Shown here: positions 1 to 5,930 of the stretch, piece by piece
Layout of the letters: every line of letters starts with the position of its first letter
Numbering within the stretch: position 1 is the first letter of the stretch
From: Bacteroidota bacterium
GTDB lineage: Bacteria > Bacteroidota > Bacteroidia > AKYH767-A > CANKSK01
Direction of reading: 5' to 3'
Assembly: GCA_947485425.1 (NCBI GenBank)
Contig: CANKSK010000069.1
Coordinates: forward strand, 1 to 6,283
DNA: 6,283 nt
Program-made: the position numbers and the translations under genes
The notes under the pieces: generated by a model
Seen by the model: only the letters and a program-made list of their open reading frames with translations
What the model was told of the DNA's origin: nothing
The model's database searches: none

Positions 1-1063
1 CATTTAGAAACCTCCACACATCGACATGATCCGCGTAATCCTTTAAATTTGGATTTTGTGTAGAACCAAAAGGCAGGACCTCAATTGATAATTCTGCATT
101 CAATTGACTTTGCCCCACCAAACACTGAATTTCATTTTTGCATCTTTCAATCTCCTCATTAAGGTTGTTGATATCCGTATAAAAATCATAATGCAAAACG
201 GCTCTTGGGGCATTCAAAACAGAATCATTCCGAATCATTAAAAATCCATTATCCAAAAAGGGGATGGTTTTCACCAAAAAAATGGCTTTGTTATATTCAT
301 AGTTATTCGCATACCTATTATTATGTATCACTGGGTAATTTCCTTCCTGTGCGCGAAAAAAATCATTAAAACTATAGTTATCAGGAACATATAGCTTAGA
401 AACATTGCGACAACCTGCTCCAAAATAGGAAAATATATCTTTTCCAAGGTTTTTGAGTTCCTCCTCTGTTTCATTTCCAGTGAAAATAGCGCAGGAATTT
501 CGGTTTTTTCGGATGATGTGGGGTACCTTACCAAAATAATATTCAAAATAACGGGATGAATTACCGCTACCGCTGGCAATGACCGCATCAAAATGTTGCA
601 ATTTTTGAACAAAATGAATATGCTCTTTAAATTCAGGATTCAATTTCACCAAATAATCAGCTAAAAAAGGCAATAGAAGATCGTCCTGAGCAGATAATTT
701 GACTAAAATCTTGTTTCCAGACATCAAAACATAGAAAAAATCAAAGAAACCAGCCAAAGGGATATTACCCGCCATAATAACCCCAATATTTTTGGGTGCG
801 CTATTTCCCTTTGCATCTGAATAACCTTGTAGCCAAGTCTCAATATTGTCCTTATCCATTTGATTTGCAATAGATTGGATAGCCAAAAGAATATCATCTT
901 GTCGAAACCATTGATTTTGAACCGAAGTTTGGATAACCAAAAGTTTCAATTGCTGACCAGAATCATCAGCCAAATGATCAGAAGAAGAGTTAAAAGCCTT
1001 TAAAAATTGTTTTAAAAAGCTTCCCAAATGAGAAAATGCAGATATTCTATCAGATAAAGTCAT
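1..1063 (-). CDS. LuxC-family acyl-CoA reductase (3' end cut by window edge)
   Basis: The minus-strand frame is open from an ATG at 1063 to the window edge (354 codons). It reads as a LuxC-type acyl-CoA reductase (PF05893 family), an ALDH-fold enzyme that reduces fatty acyl-CoA to aldehyde with NADPH through a thioester on cysteine. Visible signatures are IGVIMAGNIPLAGFFDFF (AGNIP at residues 98-102), a glycine-rich SGSGN (164-168), and GAGCRNVSKLYVP with Cys218, which I take as the likely nucleophile. Cys191 in NRNSCAIF is the alternative. The last visible residues, DYADHVDVWRFLN, resemble the family C-terminus, so only a few codons should be missing. The next in-frame codons upstream of 1063 contain no ATG, which supports this start. 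The gene is divergent from the ferredoxin gene. No luxD, luxE or luciferase gene is present, so bioluminescence is not implied. The physiological substrate is unknown. Confidence 0.9.
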   Translation of the reverse strand, partial: MTLSDRISAFSHLGSFLKQFLKAFNSSSDHLADDSGQQLKLLVIQTSVQNQWFRQDDILLAIQSIANQMDKDNIETWLQGYSDAKGNSAPKNIGVIMAGNIPLAGFFDFFYVLMSGNKILVKLSAQDDLLLPFLADYLVKLNPEFKEHIHFVQKLQHFDAVIASGSGNSSRYFEYYFGKVPHIIRKNRNSCAIFTGNETEEELKNLGKDIFSYFGAGCRNVSKLYVPDNYSFNDFFRAQEGNYPVIHNNRYANNYEYNKAIFLVKTIPFLDNGFLMIRNDSVLNAPRAVLHYDFYTDINNLNEEIERCKNEIQCLVGQSQLNAELSIEVLPFGSTQNPNLKDYADHVDVWRFLN

Positions 1064-1127
1064 ATTCAGAATTACAAATTTTAGATTGCCAAACCCAGAA
1101 AGGTTCAAAAACCAAAATAAAGAAATG

Positions 1128-1159
1128 CAAATGTACTTATACCTTTGGCAAATTGACAA
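1128..1159 (-). promoter_or_regulatory. Predicted Bacteroidota-type promoter of the acyl-CoA reductase gene
   Basis: Read on the minus strand, TTG (1159-1157) is followed after 21 nt by TACATTTG (1135-1128). This fits the Bacteroidota primary sigma pattern TTG-N17-23-TANNTTTG. Transcription would start near 1120 and give a leader of roughly 55-60 nt before the ATG at 1063. This is a motif match only. Confidence 0.5.
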
Positions 1160-1175
1160 TTGTTATATACTTTTG
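1145..1175 (+). promoter_or_regulatory. Predicted Bacteroidota-type promoter of the ferredoxin gene
   Basis: TTG (1145-1147) is followed after 20 nt by TACTTTTG (1168-1175), a full match to TANNTTTG at suitable spacing. Transcription would start around 1182, leaving a short leader of about 20 nt before the ATG at 1202. A second perfect -7-like octamer, TACCTTTG, lies at 1140-1147. It has no TTG at the right distance upstream and overlaps the -33 element used here. The promoter overlaps the divergent one, so the two may compete. Confidence 0.55.
1151..1161. promoter_or_regulatory. Short inverted repeat inside the divergent promoters (possible operator)
   Basis: AATTG (1151-1155) and CAATT (1157-1161) form a perfect 5-bp inverted repeat around a single central A. 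It lies in the spacer of the ferredoxin promoter and over the -33 element of the reductase promoter. A regulator bound here could affect both genes. The arms are short and AT-rich, so chance is a real explanation. Confidence 0.25.
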
Positions 1176-1201
1176 CGACAGAAATTTAAAAAAACAATAA
1201 A

Positions 1202-1549
1202 ATGGCGATTAAAATAACAGAAGAATGCATTAACTGCGGCGCATGTGAACCAGAATGCCCAAACAATGCGATATATGAAGGAGGCACTGAATGGCGCTTT
1301 TCAGATGGTACAACCTTAAAAGGAATGGTACAACTTCCAAGCGGAAGCTCCATAGATTCATCTGCGGCTCAAACGCCGGTATCTATGGATTTATACTATA
1401 TCGTATCTGACAAATGCACAGAATGTGTAGGATTCCATGAAGAACCACAGTGTGCAGCTGTATGCCCAGTAGATTGTTGTGTTCCAGATGAAGACCATGT
1501 GGAATCGAAAGATGATTTGCTCAGCAAAAAAGAAAAAATGCATTTATAA
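1202..1549 (+). CDS. 2[4Fe-4S] ferredoxin, Allochromatium/YfhL-like type
   Basis: A 115-residue acidic, soluble electron carrier. The first cluster motif is C9-x2-C12-x2-C15-x3-C19-P. The second is C72-x2-C75-x8-C84-x3-C88-P, the long x8 spacing known from Allochromatium-type and YfhL-type ferredoxins, which usually bind two clusters of very low potential. As in other bicluster ferredoxins, the last cysteine of each motif is expected to serve the opposite cluster. Unlike the roughly 80-residue bacterial forms, about 52 residues separate the two motifs. That stretch includes a polar segment rich in Ser, Gly and Thr at 29-61. An extra Cys92-Cys93 pair follows the second motif. The start is preceded by an A-rich leader with no Shine-Dalgarno. 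The gene is probably monocistronic, with its own promoter and a terminator directly after it. The redox partner is unknown. Confidence 0.93.
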   Translation: MAIKITEECINCGACEPECPNNAIYEGGTEWRFSDGTTLKGMVQLPSGSSIDSSAAQTPVSMDLYYIVSDKCTECVGFHEEPQCAAVCPVDCCVPDEDHVESKDDLLSKKEKMHL

Positions 1550-1552
1550 TCT

Positions 1553-1580
1553 AAAAAATCCGCTTAAGGCGGATTTTTTT
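1553..1580 (+). terminator. Intrinsic terminator after the ferredoxin gene
   Basis: A hairpin with the GC-rich core TCCGC/GCGGA (1559-1563 with 1569-1573), a TTAAG loop region in which T1564 and G1568 may wobble-pair, and flanking A and T tracts. The A tract (1553-1558) pairs with the T run (1574-1580), giving an 11-bp stem and a run of seven T. It starts four bases after the ferredoxin stop codon. The A tract makes it potentially bidirectional. It should largely insulate the downstream genes from ferredoxin transcription. Confidence 0.9.
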
Positions 1581-1624
1581 ATATACTTTCAAAATCAATA
1601 CCCCAAATACCCGTTAGGGAAAAC

Positions 1625-2506
1625 ATGGGAAAAATAAAGAATGTTTTTTTGTTGCTTGCAGGGAAGATCTTCGCATGCCTATATATTTATGGGGCATCCG
1701 ATGTATTTGCGTCCGATAGTTTAGCCGTCGTAGGCAAACAAATACTGAACGGAGAAAACGACTCTATCAGAATTGAAGCCAACAAATACTTTCAAAAAAG
1801 CATAAAAGACATTCTTGTCAATGACCCTGATATGCGTTTTTCCTTTGACTCAATTCATAATGTATCCGTTCTTATTTCGCCGGACAAAAAACTACGCATA
1901 ATTAGTTGGGCATTACCAGAAATCAAGAACAAAACCTATACCTATTTTGGCTATTTGCAAACCGCAAAATCAAAAAAGGTAGAAGGAGCCCTCTATGAAC
2001 TCCTTGATCAAACCTCAAATATTGAGAATGCGGAAGATGCCAAGTTAACAACCGAAAAATGGTTTGGTGGGATTTACTATAAAATTCTGGAGAATGAAAG
2101 TTTCGGAAAAAAATACTATACTTTATTGGGATGGAAAGGAAACAATGCGCTATCTACAAAGAAGGTTGTCGATGCAATATATTTTATGGGCAAGAAACCT
2201 ATTTTTGCCAGCAGTATATTTAAGGTGGAAAAAAAAATAAAAAACAGATTAATTCTTGAATACAATTCCATGGCTGTTGTTTCACTGAATTATGATGATA
2301 AATTAAAAATGATTGTATTTGACCATTTATCACCAGCCGATGCGAACCAAGCGGGTATGTATGAAAATTATGGACCTGATTTTAGTTATGATGGACTAAA
2401 ATTTAAAAGGGGAAAATGGGAACTCATAAAAGATATTGATATAAGAAACAAAGATGAAAGGCACAAAAAATTTAAAAAGCCACAGCAAGGATTGATGCCC
2501 AAATAA
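1625..2506 (+). CDS. Exported protein of unknown function, Bacteroidota-type
   Basis: 293 residues. I do not recognise a named family, although the pattern resembles conserved hypothetical proteins of Bacteroidota. Residues 1-29 look like a Sec signal peptide: basic MGKIK, a hydrophobic stretch and a plausible cleavage site after VFA (29/30). The hydrophobic core is interrupted by Lys14. FAC at 16-18 is a weak lipobox-like alternative. The mature part is basic and rich in beta-type alternation. It contains ISWALPEIKNKTYTYFGYLQ early on, YYTLLGWKGN (164-173) in the middle, and YGPDFSYDGL plus GKWELIKDIDIRNK near the end. The tail after that is a lysine-rich stretch. No enzyme motif or further membrane segment is evident. 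An AGGGA sits 4 nt before the ATG, a better ribosome site than most here. It lies 44 nt beyond the terminator and 54 nt before the aminotransferase gene on the same strand. I found no convincing promoter of its own. Confidence 0.8.
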   Translation: MGKIKNVFLLLAGKIFACLYIYGASDVFASDSLAVVGKQILNGENDSIRIEANKYFQKSIKDILVNDPDMRFSFDSIHNVSVLISPDKKLRIISWALPEIKNKTYTYFGYLQTAKSKKVEGALYELLDQTSNIENAEDAKLTTEKWFGGIYYKILENESFGKKYYTLLGWKGNNALSTKKVVDAIYFMGKKPIFASSIFKVEKKIKNRLILEYNSMAVVSLNYDDKLKMIVFDHLSPADANQAGMYENYGPDFSYDGLKFKRGKWELIKDIDIRNKDERHKKFKKPQQGLMPK

Positions 2507-2560
2507 AAAACATACAAGATCAAGTAAAAAAATAAATTCGAAATTTAAAAAATAAAAAAG

Positions 2561-3634
2561 ATGTTTAAAAAACTATTTATACCAGGACCAACTCAGGTAC
2601 ATCCTGATGTTTTAGCCAAAATGGGCACACCAATGATTAGCCATAGAGGAAAAGATGCATCTGATCTTCAGCGCAGACTGACAGAAAAAATGCGAAAAGT
2701 AATGTTTACTGAAAACAAAATTGCCTTTTCCACAAGTTCCGGAACTGGATTAATGGAAGGAGCGATTAGATCGTCAACATTAAAAAAAGCGATTGTATTT
2801 TCAGTAGGTGCCTTTGGTGATCGCTGGGCTGAAGTAGCCAATTTAAATGGTGTAGAGTGTGATTTACATAGAGAAGAAGCAGGAAATCCCACGATGCCAG
2901 AAACGGTAGAGAAATATTTGGCAACAGGCAAATATGACACCGTTACCATCACGCACAATGAGACATCCACAGGTATTATGAATCCTGTTGAGGCGATTTC
3001 AGAAGTCATCAAAAGATACCCTGACGTATTATGGCTTGTAGACTGTGTAAGTTCGCTTGCAGGGGCAAAAGTTGAAGTAGATAAATTAGGCATCGATATT
3101 TGCATTACCTCCTCACAAAAAGCCTTGGCATTGCCTCCAGGACTGGCACTCTGTTCGATATCACCTAAAGCTGAGGCACGATTTGAAAAAGTTGGTAACA
3201 AGGGATATTATCTTGATTTAAAAAATCTAGTAAAATATATAGACAAAAAAGATCATCAATATACATCAACCCCTTCCTTAAGCCATATGTTTGCCTTAGA
3301 CTATCAACTCGACCGGATATTGTTGGAAGAAGGATTGGAAACAAGATTTTTAAGACATCTAGAAATGGCTGAGTATACGATAAATTGGGCCAACAAATAT
3401 TTTGAGGTTTTTCCAATGGGAGGATTTGAATCGCTCACTTTAACAACCATAAAAAACACAAGGGGAATTTCCGTTAAAGACTTAAATGATGCTTTAGGCA
3501 AAAGAGGCATGCAGATATCTAATGGCTATGGAGACCTAAAAGAAAAAACCTTTAGAATAGCCCATATGGGAGAACTTCAAATGGCTGACATGGTAGAGGT
3601 AACGGATGCGATCACTGAAATTTTAAAGTTATAA
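2561..3634 (+). CDS. Class V PLP aminotransferase (alanine-glyoxylate/serine-pyruvate type), probable phosphoserine aminotransferase
   Basis: 357 residues, fold-type I PLP enzyme (PF00266 family), cytosolic. The N-terminus FIPGPTQVHPDVL and SHRGKD (27-32) are typical of the alanine-glyoxylate/serine-pyruvate branch. Canonical SerC begins instead with an NFxAGP-type motif. SGTG (60-63) should bind the cofactor phosphate, THNETSTG (131-138) and the PLP-nitrogen Asp161 in VDCVSS follow, and Lys187 in SSQKAL is the Schiff-base lysine. Arg332 in TFRIAHMGE is the expected carboxylate-binding arginine. All catalytic positions look intact. It lies 16 nt before a phosphoglycerate dehydrogenase gene, so I infer that it aminates phosphohydroxypyruvate to phosphoserine in place of SerC. 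Alanine-glyoxylate or serine-pyruvate transamination remains possible from sequence alone. An A-rich leader precedes the ATG, without Shine-Dalgarno. It is probably the first serine gene of an operon that runs to the window end. Confidence 0.9.
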   Translation: MFKKLFIPGPTQVHPDVLAKMGTPMISHRGKDASDLQRRLTEKMRKVMFTENKIAFSTSSGTGLMEGAIRSSTLKKAIVFSVGAFGDRWAEVANLNGVECDLHREEAGNPTMPETVEKYLATGKYDTVTITHNETSTGIMNPVEAISEVIKRYPDVLWLVDCVSSLAGAKVEVDKLGIDICITSSQKALALPPGLALCSISPKAEARFEKVGNKGYYLDLKNLVKYIDKKDHQYTSTPSLSHMFALDYQLDRILLEEGLETRFLRHLEMAEYTINWANKYFEVFPMGGFESLTLTTIKNTRGISVKDLNDALGKRGMQISNGYGDLKEKTFRIAHMGELQMADMVEVTDAITEILKL

Positions 3635-3650
3635 TTCAAATACTGAAAAC

Positions 3651-4613
3651 ATGATACGAATATTAGCGAATGACGGAATCGATTTGGCGGGAAAAGCCAT
3701 GTTGGAGGGCCAAGGATTTATTGTGATTACGGAAAAAGTAAAACAAGAAGATTTAAAAAACAAAATAAGCGAGTATGAAGCTGTCTTGGTAAGAAGTGCA
3801 ACAAAAATCACAAAGGAGATTATAGATTCTGCACCCAATCTGAGGTTAATTGGCAGAAGTGGATCGGGCATGGATAACATTGATGTTGAATACGCGAAAT
3901 ACAAAGGCATAAAAGTGGTAAATACACCAGATGCCTCTTCCGAATCAGTAGCAGAACTCGTTTTTGCACATCTGTTTACCTTAAGTAGATTTTTACATGA
4001 CTCCAACCGAAAAATGCCCATTGATGGAGCCGATAAATTTGATGAATTAAAGAAAAGATATTCGAAAGGAATAGAATTAAGAGGAAAAACTTTGGGCATC
4101 ATTGGATTTGGAAAAATTGGACAAGCAACAGCAAGAATTGCCTTGGGTTTGGGCATGAACATAAAACCCTTTAAATTACATGCAGCAGAGGTAAAAATAG
4201 GAGTTGATTTTTTCAAAACTTTTATGGAATCAAGGGTAATGATTAACATGAAAACGGTTCCTTTTGAAGAGTTATTATCCACGAGTGATTTTATCACCTT
4301 GCACGTTCCCTTTCCCAAAGGTGCAGCACCAGTCATCACAAAAAAAGAAATTGAAATGATGAAAACAGGGGTGGGTATCATTAATACCTCAAGGGGTGGA
4401 GTAATTGTTGAAAAAGACTTACTAGAAGGGCTTGATTCAGGAAAAATTGCTTACGCAGGACTTGATGTATTTGAAGACGAACCCTTTCCGCATCAGGATA
4501 TCTTAAGCCATCCCAAAATTTCTTTGACCCCACATATTGGGGCCTCTACACTTGAAGCACAAGAGCGAATAGGAATTGAAATGGCCAATAAAATCATTGA
4601 TTATTTCAAATAA
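3651..4613 (+). CDS. serA: D-3-phosphoglycerate dehydrogenase, short form without ACT domain
   Basis: 320-residue D-2-hydroxyacid dehydrogenase, probably catalysing the first step of serine synthesis (3-phosphoglycerate to 3-phosphohydroxypyruvate). The substrate-binding part includes LVRSATKIT (46-54), GRSGSGMDNID (68-78) and NTPDASSESVAE (91-102). The dinucleotide fold has GFGKIG (152-157). The catalytic set is present: Arg248 in NTSRGG, Glu277 in DVFEDEP and His295 in LTPHIGAST. The protein ends about 25 residues after that motif, so the ACT and intervening domains that give serine feedback inhibition in the long form are absent. After the glycine-rich loop the usual acidic residue of the second strand is missing (NIKPFKLHAAEV, 170-181). 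The connection up to FEELL (205-209) seems longer than usual. Other 2-hydroxyacids cannot be excluded, but the aminotransferase 16 nt upstream and the SerA-like C-terminus favour this call. Confidence 0.87.
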   Translation: MIRILANDGIDLAGKAMLEGQGFIVITEKVKQEDLKNKISEYEAVLVRSATKITKEIIDSAPNLRLIGRSGSGMDNIDVEYAKYKGIKVVNTPDASSESVAELVFAHLFTLSRFLHDSNRKMPIDGADKFDELKKRYSKGIELRGKTLGIIGFGKIGQATARIALGLGMNIKPFKLHAAEVKIGVDFFKTFMESRVMINMKTVPFEELLSTSDFITLHVPFPKGAAPVITKKEIEMMKTGVGIINTSRGGVIVEKDLLEGLDSGKIAYAGLDVFEDEPFPHQDILSHPKISLTPHIGASTLEAQERIGIEMANKIIDYFK

Positions 4614-4654
4614 TAGAACATAAAAATATTTACATTTAAAAAAACACAATTATT

Positions 4655-5902
4655 ATGGCAATATTAAAGGCGTTTAAAGGTATCAGGCCAACCAAAGACA
4701 AAGCAGCATTGTTGGCATCAAGACCTTATGATGTGTTGAATTCAGAGGAAGCATTCATTGAAGCAGAAGGCAATCCATATTCATTTCTTCATGTAGTAAA
4801 ACCAGAAATAGATCTTCCTTCGGATACGAATCATTATTCCATGGAAGTATATTTAAAAGGCAAAGAAAATTTCGAAAAATTAATGCGTGATGGAATCCTT
4901 TTGAGTGACCCATCCGATTGTCTTTATATTTATCAAGTACGTATGAATGGCAGAAAGCAAAATGGTATAGTAGGATGCGCAGCCGTTGAGGATTACATGA
5001 ACAATGTTATTTTAAAACACGAACTTACTAGGCCAGACAAAGAAGAAGACAGAAAAAATCATGTACGCATAAGCAATATTCATGCGGAACCTGTTTTCTT
5101 TGCTTATAAATCACACGAGGAGCTTGACAACTTTATTTGGAATATTGTGAATACCTCTTTACCTGAATATGATTTTACAACTGAAGATGACATAGGACAT
5201 TCGCTTTGGGTAATTCAGGATGAAAAGGAAATTGAAAACATCATCCGATTATTTTCAGAACTCAAAAACACCTATGTTGCAGATGGGCATCACAGAACTG
5301 CTGCTGCTGCTTTGGTAGGAAATGAAAGAAAGAAAAACAACCCCAATCATCAGGGCAATGAAGAATACAATTTTTTTCTAGCGGTTCACTTTCCTGATCA
5401 GCAGTTACAAATCATGGACTACAATAGGGTTGTAAAAGACTTAAATGGCCATAGTACTGAGAGCTTCCTTGTAGAACTGGAAAAGAACTTTGACATTTCA
5501 GAAAAAGGAAAAGACATCTATAAACCCAATGCACTTCATGAATTCGGAATGTATCTAGAAGGAAAGTGGTATTCATTAAAAGCAAAAGTAGGAACCTATA
5601 ATGATAATGACCCAATAGGGGTTTTAGATGTGACTATTTTATCGGAAAAAATTTTATCACCAATATTAAACATAAAGGATTTACGGACAGATAAAAGAAT
5701 TGATTTTGTTGGGGGGATGAGAGGCTTAGAAGAATTGGAAAAGAGGGTAAATTCAGGTGAAATGAAACTTGCATTTGCTTTATATCCTGTAAGCATGAAA
5801 CAACTGATTGACATTGCAGATTCAAACAATATCATGCCACCAAAAACGACATGGTTTGAACCCAAATTAAGAAGTGGCCTTGTGATACACAGTTTGGAAT
5901 AA
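4655..5902 (+). CDS. DUF1015 family protein, serine-operon associated
   Basis: 415 residues, matching the DUF1015 family (PF06245) across its length: AFKGIRPTKDK with SRPYDVLN at the N-terminus (6-29), KHELTRPDKEEDR (121-133), NIHAEPVFFAY (141-151), the signature YVADGHHRTAAAA (207-219), EYNFFLAVHFPDQQLQIMDYNR, then FVGGMRGLEELE and TTWFEPKLRSGLVIHSL at the C-terminus. There is no signal peptide or membrane segment, so it is presumably cytosolic. The family recurs beside serC/serA genes in Bacteroidota and Firmicutes (from memory). The DGHHR stretch recalls the nucleotide-handling motif of ParB/sulfiredoxin-like proteins, a superfamily that includes free-serine kinases, so a phosphoserine-related activity is a reasonable but unproven inference. 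It lies 41 nt after the dehydrogenase gene with no terminator between, and the length is typical for the family. Confidence 0.9.
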   Translation: MAILKAFKGIRPTKDKAALLASRPYDVLNSEEAFIEAEGNPYSFLHVVKPEIDLPSDTNHYSMEVYLKGKENFEKLMRDGILLSDPSDCLYIYQVRMNGRKQNGIVGCAAVEDYMNNVILKHELTRPDKEEDRKNHVRISNIHAEPVFFAYKSHEELDNFIWNIVNTSLPEYDFTTEDDIGHSLWVIQDEKEIENIIRLFSELKNTYVADGHHRTAAAALVGNERKKNNPNHQGNEEYNFFLAVHFPDQQLQIMDYNRVVKDLNGHSTESFLVELEKNFDISEKGKDIYKPNALHEFGMYLEGKWYSLKAKVGTYNDNDPIGVLDVTILSEKILSPILNIKDLRTDKRIDFVGGMRGLEELEKRVNSGEMKLAFALYPVSMKQLIDIADSNNIMPPKTTWFEPKLRSGLVIHSLE

Positions 5903-5930
5903 AACAATATACACATTCAAATTTTAATCC

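Noticed and set aside
328..612. A 94-codon minus-strand open frame overlapping the acyl-CoA reductase
   Set aside because: It is on the same strand but in another frame, inside a continuous LuxC-family reading frame.
1581..1624. Possible promoter of the exported protein gene (TACTTTCA at 1584-1591)
   Set aside because: Only four of the six fixed positions of TANNTTTG match, and no TTG lies 17-23 nt upstream.
2668..3201. A 177-codon minus-strand open frame opposite the aminotransferase gene
   Set aside because: It lies entirely within a well-supported PLP enzyme gene, and its translation shows no family resemblance.
3629..4381. A 250-codon open frame on the minus strand opposite the dehydrogenase gene
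   Set aside because: It is antisense to an intact gene with all catalytic motifs, and its translation is low-complexity and hydrophobic without any recognisable domain.
4597..4638. Possible internal promoter before the DUF1015 gene (TACATTTA at 4631-4638)
   Set aside because: The octamer misses the final G, and the nearest TTG is 31 nt away, beyond the accepted spacing.
1202..5902. A new multi-gene system (defence, secretion, mobile element or natural-product cluster)
   Set aside because: Nearly every gene belongs to a recognisable housekeeping family in a familiar order, and there are no transposase, integrase, repeat-array or toxin-antitoxin signs.
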